NCBI GenBank assembly: GCA_023213395.1
Contig: CM041465.1
Location: forward strand, 3,038,001-3,102,000
DNA from: Cycas panzhihuaensis
Lineage: Eukaryota > Cycadophyta
Direction: 5' to 3'
Length of the DNA: 64,000 nucleotides
Shown piece by piece: positions 22,779-35,137 of this stretch. The notes under the pieces were generated by a model. It was not told where the DNA came from, searched no databases, and saw nothing but the letters and a program-made list of their open reading frames with translations. Made by a program: the position numbers and the translations under genes. The stretch's first letter is position 1, and every line of letters starts with the position of its first letter.

Positions 22779-25542
22779 TGTTTCCCAGCTACTGGGAATG
22801 GATACAGATAGGTCAACTCAGGTAGGCTCAGGTATGATTCTCCCTTTTCACTCATACTATTTCTTTGGAAAGGTTGATAGAAGTGTTGCCTCATTGCATG
22901 ACTGCCTGCTTCATTTGTGTGGTCACTTTGCATATGTTGCCTATTCATGCCGCTTGTCGTATTGTGAGCCTATGACGACCCCAAAGGGACCTACCTTTCT
23001 ATAAGGTAGGCATCCCCATGGCACTATACGACCCTCTGCACTGTCTCCACAATGCCTCGAGCTTCTTTTAGTTTATATGACCCGTTCATGCCTCGACTTT
23101 GAGCTCCTAACACCTCATTTCTGGGACCTTTGCTCATTGATGTTTTGCTTGCCTTTGTCCACATGCATTCTTGACTGTCTCAACCACCTAGAAAGGAGGG
23201 AAAGCCCCTCCCAGGCCTGCCACATCACCTCCCAAAGCTCCCGAAACCCAAAATTCTGCCATTCTGGCTTTCTGGTCCCACACCACTGTAAACTTAGCGG
23301 TACCGCAAAGTTTATCGTGGTGTGCTTGTTGTCAGTTGTTTTTAAAAACTGTCATGGTAATTCTCGCATTTCCCATGGAATCACCACATGGACTCACATC
23401 TACCTTAGACCTATTCACACTCTATTAGTTCACTTAGGGCTGGGATGGATATAAGTATCCAAACCCTCATCATTTTGAGTCTCTCTTAGGTTATTTTTTG
23501 CTCTCAAACACAACTGCTCTTGCTACAACTTCTGCTCTTCTTCTCTTTCAGCTACAGGTGTGCTTGCAGGCCTATGTTTCCTACAACTCCAGGCTAAGAT
23601 CCATTTGTAACTCCTTGCTTCCACGGTGGTAAGACTCTCTCTAGGTTTTGTCAAGTAATTTTGGTGTTGTTCTTCCCCAATTCGCCCAGCAGGTGTCTCC
23701 TTCAGCTATCCATTGGAAGTTCTCCTGCAAACCCTTGCAGGCATCCTCTCCTCCATTGGTAGTAGGGCTAGACCTGCTCTATACCAGCCCAATAGGTCTT
23801 CCAAACCTCCTTTCCCTAGATTTATGGTAAATTATCTCCTTATTGGACCTATTTCTTGCCTTGCTTGCTTGTTTCCTTCAATTTTGACCATAGAAAAGCT
23901 TGCTTTTTAGTAAGTTTGGCTTGTTGCTTCCCAACTCTATTTTCTCTCCGCTAGTTTTCTCCAAGGGAGCAGCAAGAGAAGAGTCACAATGTTGGGTGAA
24001 GAGAGCAAGGCGGGGTAGCCCCCCTTTTCAATCCTTCTCTCCAAGGGTATCCCCTTCCCACCTTCTCTTCTCTTGCTCCATGTTCTTCTTGAGATAATTA
24101 TGAGTGATTGAGCCCTAGGCTTGCACTGGATCATCAGTGTATGTAGCCCCTTGTTGCGCTAATTCTAAGCCTACACACCTCTTGCTTGGACCCCCGTACT
24201 GTCCCTTACATTGTTGGGTATCCCTTGATATCATTGGCAAGGGTTTGTGCACCAGGTTGCTGCCCATAGCAACTTTGTATCTTGCATATTTCCCCAACGC
24301 TTTGTTACTCTTTTCCTTGCACCTCTTGGCTGTCCTTAGTTGCTTTTACCATTACCTTGCTGTGCTAGGGAATTGTGTGGAGAACCCAGCGGAGGGTTAG
24401 CCATCCTGAGGCTTCTCTTCACCCCATTTTGCTTAGTGTATATCCTTGCTTGAGAGAGGATTTTGGAGCTTGTTGCAACGGTTGTTTCTCTCTAACACTC
24501 TAACATAAATATTATATATATACTTGCATATACATAGCTTATCTTTTGCAGCCCCTTCTTGGAAGGGATAAGTCTGTACATGTGCAGGTTAGTGTGGTGC
24601 TCTCGCAAAGGTATAAAATATTCAGATTTAGGTAAGATCTACTGTTTTTTTGCTCTTTGCTTTCGCTTCCTTCCTTTCCACTCTCTTTTCTACAAAGGGA
24701 AAGGTAAGGAAGCCCCCATCATTCACGTCAAGACTCAGCTATGCATTCGTGGATTAATGTAAGGACGTATGTTGTGCATGGGTGAGGTCTCCCATCAACT
24801 GCTACATCTTTCGGGTATATACATCTGTCCTTTAACTCTCGCTTCCCTTTGTTACTTTTGTTTAGGATCTATGTGTTAGTTAAGTAGGTCACACATAAAA
24901 GTAAAAGGGGAAATATTATCTTTTATTTATGCTTGTAAGCTTGTATATCGTATACTCAACCCTCCTAGGAAAGGACCTATAGGAAACTTACTCCTCCCTT
25001 TCCTTTTCCTACAAACCCTAGCTTGCCCTTTCAATTCATTCCACTTGATATTATTTGCTTGCATATATGACACCTATTCCCATTTCCTTTCTCGTTTCCC
25101 TTTTTGATCGTTAAAGGAAACTTTGGTTTAGTTGTCCTCTTCCCTTCTCTCTCTCCTCCTCTTGGCTTTATTTGCTTGGTCAAATAACCAAGAGGAACCA
25201 ACTCTAGTGGGCTATCGCCTACCTTATCCCCGTATGTTTCCCTCCATCATAGGGAAACCTTTGAGGACTCCTCTCTTCCCCTTCTGGCCATCTAAGGGTG
25301 GAAGGATCTTCCCCTCGAGTTTATTCAGGCTACCCTTCCTGTTTCCCCTCTTTCTCTCCTAGATAGAGGACCACTCCAAGGTAATTGAGTATCATTTGCA
25401 GGTCTCGAACTCACACTCTAACGCACGAGGCGGTTTGCGTGATACTTACTTTGCTTGTAGGTTTTCACCTGCACTTTTGATATCACCATCGACCATCATC
25501 ATTCCTACGGAGCTTAGCGATTATCCCGTAGACGCGCATCCA
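22779..25542 (+). repeat. Tat 5' LTR (about 2764 bp)
   Basis: It begins TGTTTCCCAGCTACTGGG and matches the 37066 copy over the part that survives there. The right end is set at CA (25541-25542) because a primer site begins two bases later. A TATA-like GGATATAAGTATCC near 23446 probably drives transcription. A strong palindrome lies at 23279-23324. Several open frames of 60-125 codons inside it show no protein motif and are taken as chance. Confidence 0.85.
23279..23324. repeat. 46-bp palindrome in the Tat LTR with GCGGTACCGC core
   Basis: Arms starting CACACCACTGTAAACTT pair with AAGTTTATCGTGGTGTG with two mismatches in 17, around the perfect 10-bp palindrome GCGGTACCGC. It lies about 120 bp upstream of the TATA-like motif, in the presumed U3. 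Related hairpins occur near 35146 and 35201. Confidence 0.85.
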
Positions 25543-25543
25543 C

Positions 25544-25561
25544 TAGCGACCATACTGGGGA
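25544..25561 (+). other. Tat primer-binding site
   Basis: TAGCGACCATACTGGGGA resembles the TGGCGACNNNNCTGGGGA class of primer sites used by Tat/Ogre-type elements, with the first G changed to A. Which tRNA primes is not settled from the sequence. Confidence 0.65.
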
Positions 25562-25801
25562 CTTGCCAGTAAGGGAACTAGTTCTTATCACTTCCTATTG
25601 GTACTATTACCTTTTAGTGGTCTCCTCCACTCATCTCTTTTATTGGGCAGCCCCCAACATGCACACTTTGCATCTTTTTCCTTCTTCTAATGTGTCGGCA
25701 AGTTTTGTATATGATGCTTCTCTCATCACCTACGTGGTTTACCTCCATTGTTAGAAGATCCCGGGTATCATCCTCTTTCATCATCAGATTCTGATTCGAC
25801 A

Positions 25802-28080
25802 ATGGAAGGATACCCTTCTAATTGGGCCTATCATGCATTTGCCTCAGGGATTCATGAGTTCCTTGCATCTATTCTAGGATCCACCCAAGAGGGTGATGAT
25901 CCTATTTACTACCTGGGTGATCAACATCACCCAATTGATGCTCATACTTCTACTCATACGGTAGAGGGCCCATCTCCTCCTAAGATTCACCATCCAGTTG
26001 GTGATTCTTATGAGGAGCGCCCTGAGGGGTCTACTGCATTTGAGGTCCCGTCTACCTCTTATGATCATGTAGATACTCCTCCTGCTGATGTGGTTGAAGC
26101 CCTTAGCGAATGCTTTCAAGCGGCTCATCTTCAATCACGTCCTAGATGGTTTGAAGATGTCTTACGTGGTGGAGCATCTTCCTCATCCGCTCCTCTCCTA
26201 CCTTCTTCATCTGCATCTAGACCTCCCACAACAAGTAATCCTTTTATGCCTACACATTTGTACCGCTCCATCCTTACACCTACTTTAGGGGTGCATGTTA
26301 CACCTTCCATTCCTCATCATGGTCTTAGCTCTTCGAGACCCTCTCGTGGTGTGTCTTTCTCCCAACTTGGGGTTAGCATACATTTTTCGAGCCAAGCTAA
26401 TGTGCCACCTCTCAACGTGGTGCATGTATTTCCTAGTAGGCCTAGAGGTCTTATTAACGCTACCACCACTAGTCATATGGGACCCACTCTCACGTATACT
26501 CAAAACCAACCTAATGGTCCTTCTCTTTACATACCCCCAGGTTACGCTTCTCAACCATGGGGGCAGGGTAAAGAGAATCATATTCCAACTTATGGGCTGG
26601 ATCCGCTACATCCATATGGGGTTGCGCCACCCACAAGCGATCCATATGGATAAAACACAGTTCCACACCCTTCTTTTCCATTGTTCAGCATGGCCTCTTA
26701 TGCTGCATCTTTGCAAGGAATCCCAACTTCCTTCCAAGGCGCTTATCCTCAAGTCCCTTTCCAACAAGGGATACTTCCTCAAGGAGGGATGGGTCTACCA
26801 CCCCTATCCATTCCTTGCCTATTTCCTCCTACATCGTTTGTCGATCCTATGAGCAGGGCAAGGGCATGTCCCTTCATGGATTATAGATCAACACCATTAT
26901 CTATTGAGGTGTTGAGAATCAATTTGCTGCCTTATCTCCCTGAAGTTCCTAAGTTCAATGGAACTTCATCACAAGACCCAGTAGAGCACGTCTGTAGTTT
27001 CTCTATGGTGTGTATTGATTACTAGGCCTATGACCACATTCTAATAAAATTATTCCCATGATCCTTACAAGGTGATACGCTTAAGTGGTTTTATTGCCTG
27101 CCTGCCCATTCCATTTTCGCATTCCAGTAGCTTGTGGACGAGTTCATCAATTATTTTGATATTGCTCGCCCATTCAAAAGTGGAATGAAATCCCTTCTTT
27201 CGCTCAAACAAGGTCACAATGAGATGAATTATGACTTTGTGCGATGATTTCATGACCTCCTCCATTCCACTAAGGCTACTTTGCTCAAGGAATTGAAGAG
27301 GGTTCTCTTCGTTAATGCACTTTGCCCTGAAGTCCATGTAGAAGTCCTTAAGATGGGGGCGACTACATGTGACTCCGTCATCGCAAAGTGCTTAATGCTT
27401 GAGGCTATTGAGATCCAGGTTAAACTCAAGAAGCCTCTCAAGCCCTCACAATGACGTGAGGCACCACCTTAAACTAAAGAGACCAAACCACAATAATCCA
27501 CTAGGTCTTCTTCTCATCTAACTGAGAAGACCCTAGATCCACTCACCTCTATTATACGTTCATTCAAACGTACGATGAAGGAACTTAAACTATAATCTCC
27601 TTTCTTACCTACTTCCAACAAATAAATCCAACAAGCTACTCAAGCTTCCCTCCCTAGGAATGGTAATGGCCAGTCCTCTCAAGCGAGGAAGACAGATTCC
27701 TCACTTGAGAAGAAATGGTATTCCATTCATGGGGAGTGTTTCCATGACAACTTGCGTTGTAGGGCTCAGCATCCTAGGGATGCCCCTCAATGTGACTCAT
27801 CCTCTAAGCGAGCCTCAAGGCCCAACCTAGACCAACCAGTCCACAAGGATCCATTCCCCAAGCATGGGGAGCGTGATCGTAATGCTCAGCCCAAAAACAA
27901 CTGGAATCGGGGAAGATCCCTGAATTCTTGTCCTTCCTGCAATAAAGGGAAGGGCACTCAGGATTCGTCTTCTTCTTCACAGTCCCCTTACCAATGTACT
28001 CCTTCACCTTCGCGGTCCCAGAATAAGGGAAAGAAGGTAATCCAAATGCTTGAGGCTACCCCCTTGTATGCCCTTACTTA
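25802..28080 (+). pseudogene. Tat gag (stop-interrupted)
   Basis: The frame opens at 25748 and the first ATG is at 25802 (MEGYPSNWAY). The N-terminal third is Pro/Ser-rich and low in complexity. A stop at 26651-26653 is followed in the same frame by more Pro/Gln-rich sequence and then the capsid core from about 26900: LPEVPKFNGTSS, GDTLKWFY, LVDEFINYFD, SLLSLKQGHNEMNYDFV. The C-terminal part is Arg/Lys/Ser-rich (27750-28080), the likely nucleic-acid-binding tail, without a clean CCHC knuckle. All breaks seen are in-frame stops, several one transition away from Gln or Arg codons. Confidence 0.85.
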
Positions 28081-28237
28081 GTCTCAAGCCGCTAAAGAGG
28101 TAGCTGGTGCCTCTTCTTCTGCTCTACACTCTGATCCTCTTATGAAAACCTCCCTTCCGGAAGTGTCGTTACTCCCTAAGGCCATTCTCGTACGTCCTGG
28201 TCATTACGATTTTTGAAGGGCGCTTACCTAACCTACT

Positions 28238-29119
28238 ATGAAAGGGAAGACTTTCTCTATCGTTGACAAGCTCCACACTATCACCGTGGGAATGTCCTTG
28301 ATGGATGTTTTGAGGAGTTGTCCTGAACAACAGACTCTCCTTTTGGAAGCTTTAGGATCGAATGATGCACCCATTCGTGCTTTGGGTGTTACCCAAAGCC
28401 ATGAGCCTGTCATTTCCTTCGACCCTAAAGACCTTCCCCTTGCGTGTGAAAGGGAACGCCAATGGAACTTCCCTTTTACCATCACCATTGACACACTTGA
28501 CTGTACTCTACGAAGGACTGTTGTCGACAATGGTTCTTCTGTGAATGCCATGCCCTTGCGTGTTATGCAAGAGCTTGGCATTTCCACCTTGGAACCTGTT
28601 CCATGGCGATGCCAAGGATACGATGGTAGTGAAAAGACTCCATTGGGATCTGTTTCGATCCCGCTCATCCTCGAGGGCAAAACTGTCCTCGTTGATATTG
28701 TAGTCCTTAATGTTGATGTTAACTACAATTTTCTCTTGGGTTGACCATGGCTCGATCAGATGGGAGTCGTGTGCTCGACCCACTGGGAGCAACTTAAGTT
28801 CATCCATGATGGACAGATGAGGGTTGTTTCTTGCAAATACCCACTTGTTAAACAAACTTGTCCTATCAACCAAGCAAGCCAAGGCCCTTCTACTCATGCC
28901 TCATCTTGCTCCATTGGCATACTTGATTTATCCCATCTTGAAGAAGATTTCACGTCTTCTTCTTCTAGTCTTACTCACTTTGCTCCTATCAGTGTTGGGA
29001 GCTATGTGTACCTGGCCATGTTCAGCGACATCGAGTCCCATGGCAAGGACGAGGATTTTCCTCACCTGGTTTCTTTCCTCCGCACTAGTACGAGCCACCC
29101 TTCTTATTCTAGATCCTAA
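28238..29119 (+). pseudogene. Tat aspartic protease region
   Basis: In the same frame as gag, an open stretch begins MKGKTFSIVDKLHTITV, and the retropepsin signature reads VVDNGSSVNAMP with the catalytic Asp at 28526-28528 (DNG in place of the usual DSG). The flap-side conserved segment FLLG followed by a stop and PWLDQMGV (normally LLGRPWLDQMG) lies near 28735. The frame continues to 29119. Between 29120 and 29486 the reading passes through another frame (DDGFEELPFCPSEESLPDS) before RT. Confidence 0.85.
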
Positions 29120-29486
29120 CCTAGAACCCCTTTTGTTGGGGAGACTAGTCACCCCCTTGTGTCTTATGTCATTGCACATATTAATCCACAACTCATTTAT
29201 TCTTCCTCTCCGTCACCCCCGCAGATGATGGTTTCGAGGAACTTCCTTTCTGTCCTTCTGAGGAGTCCCTTCCAGACTCTCTCTTAGAGTCTTCTGAGGA
29301 GATTGGACAGCCTGATGACCACCACGGTCCCATTGTCCCCACTTCTTCCAGCACTTCATCTATTTAAGTAAGGTCATTCACGAGGTGGATTACTTTGAAG
29401 ACGATGAAGCCTTGCTTGAGCACTTAGCAGGCTCCGCGCCCAACTTTCCTTCTAGTCACTATAGGCTTAGCCACTAGAAGATCCTG

Positions 29487-30575
29487 GTGATTGGGTCCAC
29501 ACTTGCTAACCCAGTTCCATCCCCTATTCCATCTCTTCCCATTGACCTTACCCCTCTCCATTTTGAGGAAGCAAATGCCATGCGCATGGGGGTGACCCAA
29601 GACATAGTCTTAGCCCCTGGCAAGGTCATTAAGGTGGGGGCGGAATGCTCTCCTGATGAAGTAAGGGAATATTTCCTTTTGTTCCAAGAGTTTCAGGATG
29701 TCTTTGCGTGGGATTATTCTGACATGAAGGGAATTGACCCCTCCATTGTCACCCACAATCTCACTACCATTCCTGGTGCCTGTCCCGTGTGCTAGAAGCA
29801 ACGTCCCCTTCACCCTAAACTCTCGGTCACTATTAAGATGGAGGTCGAGAAGCTTTTGGATGCTAGAATTATTACTTCAATTGATTACCCTAAATGGGTA
29901 TTTAACATTGTTCCCATTGCTAAAAAGAATGGGACTATTCAGATATGCGTTGATTTCTGTGATATCAACAACGCATGTCTTAAGGATAACTTTCCACTCC
30001 CTTTCATTGATTAAATCATTGATCGAACTGCCAGGTTTGAAGTTATGTCCATGATGGATGGCTTCTCTGACTACAATCAGATCCAAATATCTCCTGAAGA
30101 CCGCCAGAAGATGGCCTTCACCACCCCGTGGGGTAGCTTTGCCTATAAGGCAATGCCTTTTGGTCTTAAGAATGCAGGCGCTACTTACCAAAGAGCGATG
30201 CATTTTATCTTCCATGACCTTATTGATAATACGTTAGAGGTTTTCATGGATGACATGATGGGTCTCTCACGTATCAGGGTCCATCATCCCTTCGACTTGC
30301 AGGCTATCTTTACTCGATGCCGCAAGTACCATGTAAGCCTAAACCCACTCAAGTGTGTGTTTGTTGTTACTTCTAGCAAACTCTTTGGATTTCTTGTATC
30401 AAAACAAGGGATTCAGATTAACCCTAACAAAGTCAAGGCAATTCTTGATATGCTACCTCCTAGGACCCAATGATAGATCAAGTCATTTCTAGGTAGGCTT
30501 AGTTTCCTCATGCACTTTCTGGTAGACTTCACCGTAAGCTCCAAACCTTTGACTAACCTATTGAAGAGGGAGCCC
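29487..30575 (+). pseudogene. Tat reverse transcriptase
   Basis: One frame carries the whole RT with stops at 29793, 30013 and 30471 only. Landmarks are KQRPLHPKLSVTIKMEVEKL, IVPIAKKNGTIQICVDF, the MMDGFSDYNQI palm motif, MPFGLKNAGATYQRAM, and FMDDMM at 30243-30260 (catalytic DD intact), then KCVF and GFLVSKQGIQINP. The connection domain KSFLGRLSFLMHF follows. A single frameshift near 30575 leads into RNase H. RT copies element RNA inside particles. Confidence 0.92.
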
Positions 30576-30960
30576 CATTTGTTTGGTCTGATAAGGCCAA
30601 ACAAGCCTTCAAAGGACTTAAGGAATCCCTTACTTCCGCTCCTAAGTTGGCGCCCCCTTATTTCGATAGGCCTTTCATTCTTTATACCTTGGAGACCGAC
30701 GAGTCCCTGGGCACTATGTTGGCTCAAGAGGATGACTCGGGAGTTGAGAGAGCTATCTACTTTATTGGCCGCACCCTCGTGGCTGCCAAACTCAACTACT
30801 CTCTGGCTGAGAAGGAATGTCTCTGCTTGGTCCATACGACCAAGAAGTTTAGATACTACTTGCTTAGTAATACCACTAAGGTGATCATCCAGTCTGATCC
30901 CTTGTGATATCTACTTACTCGTTGAGACCTGACAGGTAGGGCTGGCCATTGGGCTGTCCT
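30576..30960 (+). pseudogene. Tat first (pol) RNase H
   Basis: After the frameshift the reading is PFVWSDKAKQAFKGLKESL, then FDRPFILYTLETDESLGTML, AIYFIGRTLVAAKLNYSLAE and KECLCLVHTTKKFRYYLL. This is the standard Gypsy RNase H that follows RT, which in Tat elements is usually degenerate and complemented by the second RNase H downstream. The usual first Asp of the YTDAS-like motif is TLETDES here. A stop lies at 30905-30907. Confidence 0.85.
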
Positions 30961-30997
30961 ACTTCAGGAGTTTGATCTTCATATCGTTAATAAGAAA

Positions 30998-32386
30998 TTG
31001 AAGAAAGGGATGGTAGTGGATGAGCAGTTTGCAGACGCCCCTGTCCTTAATTCGCTCGATGTCCTTGTTGATGATTCCCTCCCTAATGAGTCTATTTTAA
31101 CTATTCGGGATGTCTCTCCCCATCCACTCATTGACAGCGAGTGGTATGGTGATATTGTGTGGTATCTCACACAGCAGCAATACCGCCCTGAGGCTAGTAG
31201 TAAAGTTAGATCTCACATCTAGACTTCTGCTAGGCAATACTTCCTCATGGATGAAGTATTGTACAAGAGGTCTTTCGATGGGATCCTCCTCCACTACGTC
31301 ACCATCGATGAAGTAGACCAAATACTCTGCAAATGCCACCATGGCATTTGTGGGGGCCACTTTAGGGCCCAATCCATGGCCTAGAGGCTCCTCCGTATGG
31401 GTTACTATTGGCCATCCCTCTTTAAGGATGCCTATGCTTTTACCCTAAGGTGTTGATGATGTCAGGAACATGCTAACATCTCTCATGTGCCTTCTGAGGC
31501 CCTGCATCCTATCATATTTCCATGGCCTTTCGCTCAGTGGGGTCTAGACCTTATCGGGGCTATATCCCCACCTTCTTCATCGTAGCATAAGTTTATCTTG
31601 ATTGCTATGGAATACTTTACTAAATGGGTGGAGGCCATCCCTCTAATCACTACTCTTGGAAAGACAATAGCTACCTTCGTTTACCAGCACATCATTTACC
31701 ACTTCAGGATTCTTGATATCCTGATTACCAACAACGGAACCCCCTTCTGCAATAAGGAAATGGATGAGCTTTGTGAGAAATTCAAAATCTCTCACAAAAC
31801 TTCCTCTCCTTACTACTGCCAGGCAAATGGTCAAGTGGAGTCGTTCAACAAGACTCTCGTTAACATTCTAAAGAAAACTGTGGCTCAGTCTCAAAGAGAC
31901 AGGCACCTTCATCTCCCTTCCACTTTGTGGGCTTACCGTACCTCCATCCGTGCTGCTACGGGAATGACTCTGTTCTCCCTAGTATATGGGTCAGAAGCAA
32001 TACTTCCATTGGAAGTGGAGATCCCCTCCTTGCGAGTCTCTCTTCGGGGTCTCATCGATGAGGAGTCGATCCGTCAGGCTCACCTCCTAGACTTCAAAGC
32101 TTTAGACGAGAGACATTTAGCTGCCTACCAGGCTAACCTCGCATCCAAAGCTCATTCATAAAGGACCTACGATAAACATCTTCATTCCCATCCTTTGTTT
32201 CCTAGGGACAACGTCCTCAAACTGGAATATCTTCATGACCGCTTGGCCAAATTCAGGCCCAACTGGGTTGGCCCCTTTGTTGTCATTGAGAGCCTCGGTA
32301 ACATCACCTATAGGATTGCCACCATGGAGGGTCTTGAGTTTGAGAAATCTGTTAACGAGAAATTCCTTAAGAAATTCTATTCGTGA
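30998..32386 (+). pseudogene. Tat integrase
   Basis: Same frame as RNase H. The zinc-binding HHCC domain is visible (CHHGICGGHF, YYWPSLFKDA, then a Cys pair separated by stops near 31450). The core shows WGLDLIGAIS (first catalytic Asp), ILITNNGTPF, where the second Asp is Asn, and ANGQVESFNKTL with the catalytic Glu. The C-terminal FRPNWVGPFVV segment corresponds to the GPY/F module, and no chromodomain follows before the stop at 32386. Stops at 31220, 31382 and 32159, among others, and the Asp-to-Asn change make it inactive. Confidence 0.92.
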
Positions 32387-33815
32387 CCTCGTCGTCACCC
32401 TATTCCCGCTCTGAAATGAGCCTAAACTACTGTCCTAAGTTCATTCCTATTCCCTCCCAACCACGGGTGGAATGACGACTTAGGATGGCCTCTTCCATTT
32501 CCTTCTGGTTCCTCCTGCAGAACCTTTGTTCCTATTTTCCTTGGGATCTTGTCCTCCTATTTGGGCATCCCCCGGTTAGGACAACGCTCTGGAGTATTAT
32601 CTCTCCCCTCTTGCTTGGTATTTCCTTTTCATATCCCACTATGCTCCCATGTAGATATACGTGTTGCCTTATTTCCTAATCCCACATATGTTTATCACCC
32701 CTACTCATAGTGATCATGTGTGCTCCTGTTAGGAATATGGCCCTGCATGAAAGGAAATATGCACAACCTAAACAAATATCACAATGCAAAGCTCATACAA
32801 TGACCAGCTCAAAATGCAATCATATACATATCCTCGTGCATCTGTGCACCTTCACACACATATAAATATGAAAATAAAATATACATATCATCCATCACAT
32901 ATCGTGCTGCACATCATCATATATCAAAATAGGGTACCAATCACCCCATCTATATATACATCAAAAATCATGGGTCATATCATACATATGGTATGGTACA
33001 TCATCTGTGGGAAGCCGATGTCCTTACAGGGGGGCATAATCATGTGGCTATATATATGGTGACCCCCTGGAGGCCTGTGTTTTTCCCTATCTAAAACAAA
33101 AACATATGCATCATCCTAATATTGCCCCGCCCCTGGGGCATCATCTCTTGGTCGATGTGATCCCTCTCCTGGGGACCACATCCCTCCGAGACTCCTCCTG
33201 AGTCTCTGTGAGCTCCCTACCTCGCTCCCCTCATCCCATGGCCTCCTTGGGGTCATCACTAACGTATGAGCCTATGTCCTGCTCCCCGTGGACCTCGATG
33301 CCATATCCTCGATCAATCGATCGTATCAGGCTTGGATACGATCCCTCTCCATATCCACAAGGCAGAGCCTCTCCTCCATCCCCTAGAGTCACTCTTCCAT
33401 CACTGCAAGCTAGATACGGCTCTCCATATCCCCTCCGGCTCCTCCCTGAGCCTCTAGTGCCTGCACCCAACTCTGTAGAGCATCCCTCTCAAATCAGACG
33501 GTGTCCATCTCAGCCTACTGACGTCCTATATGTGCCTCGTGCTCATGGGACTTTACTATCCATATGTCTCTCACCTGTATCAATGGGGCGAATCTTTGTG
33601 GTGTGTTGCCCAATCTAGGCTCATCTCACACTTTGGATGGGAGGTCATCCTCTGTAGGCCTGAGGGAATATCTCTTAGACTACGACCTCTACCAGCCTCT
33701 AGATGTCCACCATGCCTGCAATCTAACATGCCATGTATTAGTCCATGTCTATATGGATATCAAACCAAAATCAAACCATGTATGTATCTGGCAATCAAAT
33801 GATGATAGGAAATGG
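32387..33815. other. Tat spacer between integrase and the antisense ORF
   Basis: No convincing protein on either strand. An AT-rich CA/TA-rich block (about 32700-33060) interrupts otherwise balanced composition and could be the 3' UTR of the antisense transcript. Open frames at 33208-33802 on the plus strand have no motif and look like chance. Confidence 0.45.
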
Positions 33816-35030
33816 TTATGTCTCACTTTGTGCGACTGTCAACTCCTTGACTTGGGCAACTGCCTCTTCCTCTGGCACCCCGCCAGATGCTGGTACCTCC
33901 TCCTCTGGTACCTCTTCTTCCATGGCCTCAGCTATTAGAGCATCCCTCCTCTCTGCGGTTGGTGTGGCTACCACCTCCCCAGATCTCCTAATGATCTGTA
34001 GCCTCTGAGCCCGTGTCACTGGACCTCTACCCTCGTCTGTAGCTCCTGATGGGCTTGCCTCTCCACCTACAGCCCCAGACGGACCTGCCTCTCCTGTAGC
34101 TCGTGATGGGCCAACCCCATCACCTCTATCATTACCCTCATCATCTCTCGGGGGCACTCCTACTCCTTCTACCTCATCATCAGTATCCCACCTCACTGCC
34201 CTGTACAGATCTGCTATGAAATCTATCATGGTGATGAGGTTTAGTGATGTAGCCTCCACCGAGTGACAGATGTGAGCCTGGTCCTCGGTTCCTCTAAGCC
34301 TGGTCTGCTACCTATATACCATCAGGGCCCACTCTGTGATAGGGTGTGGTCCCCTCATCGGTGCCACTTCTCCATATTGGTCAAAGAACTAGCACTATAG
34401 TAGCGTACTATATGAGAGTCCTCCTCTGCCTGCTGCCCTGATGGCATCTAGCTGTGTGACAAGATTCGTCACTATCAGGGTGGTCCAATCCATCCACTCT
34501 CCTGCCTCGCATCGGCGTACCGCATCCATCCATCCTCTCGGTATGTCTCTATAGTTCTGTTTCTAGGATATCTGGAATAAAATGCATAGTGTGATCAACT
34601 TCCTCACTTGAGGAACCCCTGACATAACCATAGTCTGGAGAGGAATCCCTCGCCTCTCCCATCTGTCTAAACCTGTGAAGAACATGGATGCCTCCCTGTG
34701 TGCTGCCTCATTGTTGGGCAGCGCTCCTAGTGTCACTGGCCTCCCGGTCGCCGATACTCCCAATATCCTCCTGATATCCCTAGGCATCACTGATACATCT
34801 CCCACCTAGGGTAGGTGGAAGACGTGCCTCCTCCTGTCCCAATGCGACATAATATCTATCAATAGCCGCTGGTCTGATATATACTGGGGCATCCTCGTGA
34901 CCTCCAGTAGGCCACATCTCCGCAGGATCTCCCGGTCCTCCCTAGTCATCATCTCAACGAAGCTCAGCATAGCCATCCCTATGTTCTTACGGTTCTCTAC
35001 CGCGATCACAACATGCAAATGCCATCCACA
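33816..35030 (-). pseudogene. Antisense additional ORF of the Tat element, plant-mobile-domain-like
   Basis: One minus-strand frame runs from 35030 to a TAA at 33816, about 400 codons with five internal TAG codons (34806, 34563, 34395, 34389, 34308) and no frameshift. The N-terminal part reads SFVEMMTREDREILRRCGLL, then LLIDIMSHWDRRRHVFHLP, then a stop and VGDVSVMPRDIRRILGV and SATGRPVTL. This spacing resembles the plant mobile domain pattern of W-D-x-x-x-H-x-F-H-L-P, G-E-x-x-V, D-hydrophobic, G-L/V-x-x-x-G-x-P-V. The C-terminal third is acidic and Gly/Pro/Ala-rich low complexity (DDEVEGVGVPPRDDEGNDRG). Extra antisense ORFs are known in Tat-branch elements such as Retand. The true start is unclear; a stop lies just upstream at 35031. 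Confidence 0.65.
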
Positions 35031-35137
35031 CTAGTCAGAACCAAGCCTACACTTGCTCTTTATCCTCTAGGACATCTCTCAGTTATGCCTAATCGAGATT
35101 TAGGGCCCCTATCTTCTTTTTTCTATAGTTCTGCCTT

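Noticed and set aside
22779-25542. Open frames of 60-125 codons within the Tat LTR as genes
   Set aside because: They lie in an LTR, show no domains, and where the second LTR copy exists the frames are not conserved.
26295-26852. 185-codon open frame in another frame of the Tat gag
   Set aside because: Shadow of the gag frame, which has capsid motifs and continuity; this one has neither.
33208-33802. Plus-strand open frames of 80-136 codons in the Tat spacer
   Set aside because: No family motif; overlapping frames on both strands in a Pro/Ser-biased region. A minus-strand frame at 33231-33470 is in phase with the antisense ORF but lies beyond its TAA, with more stops between.
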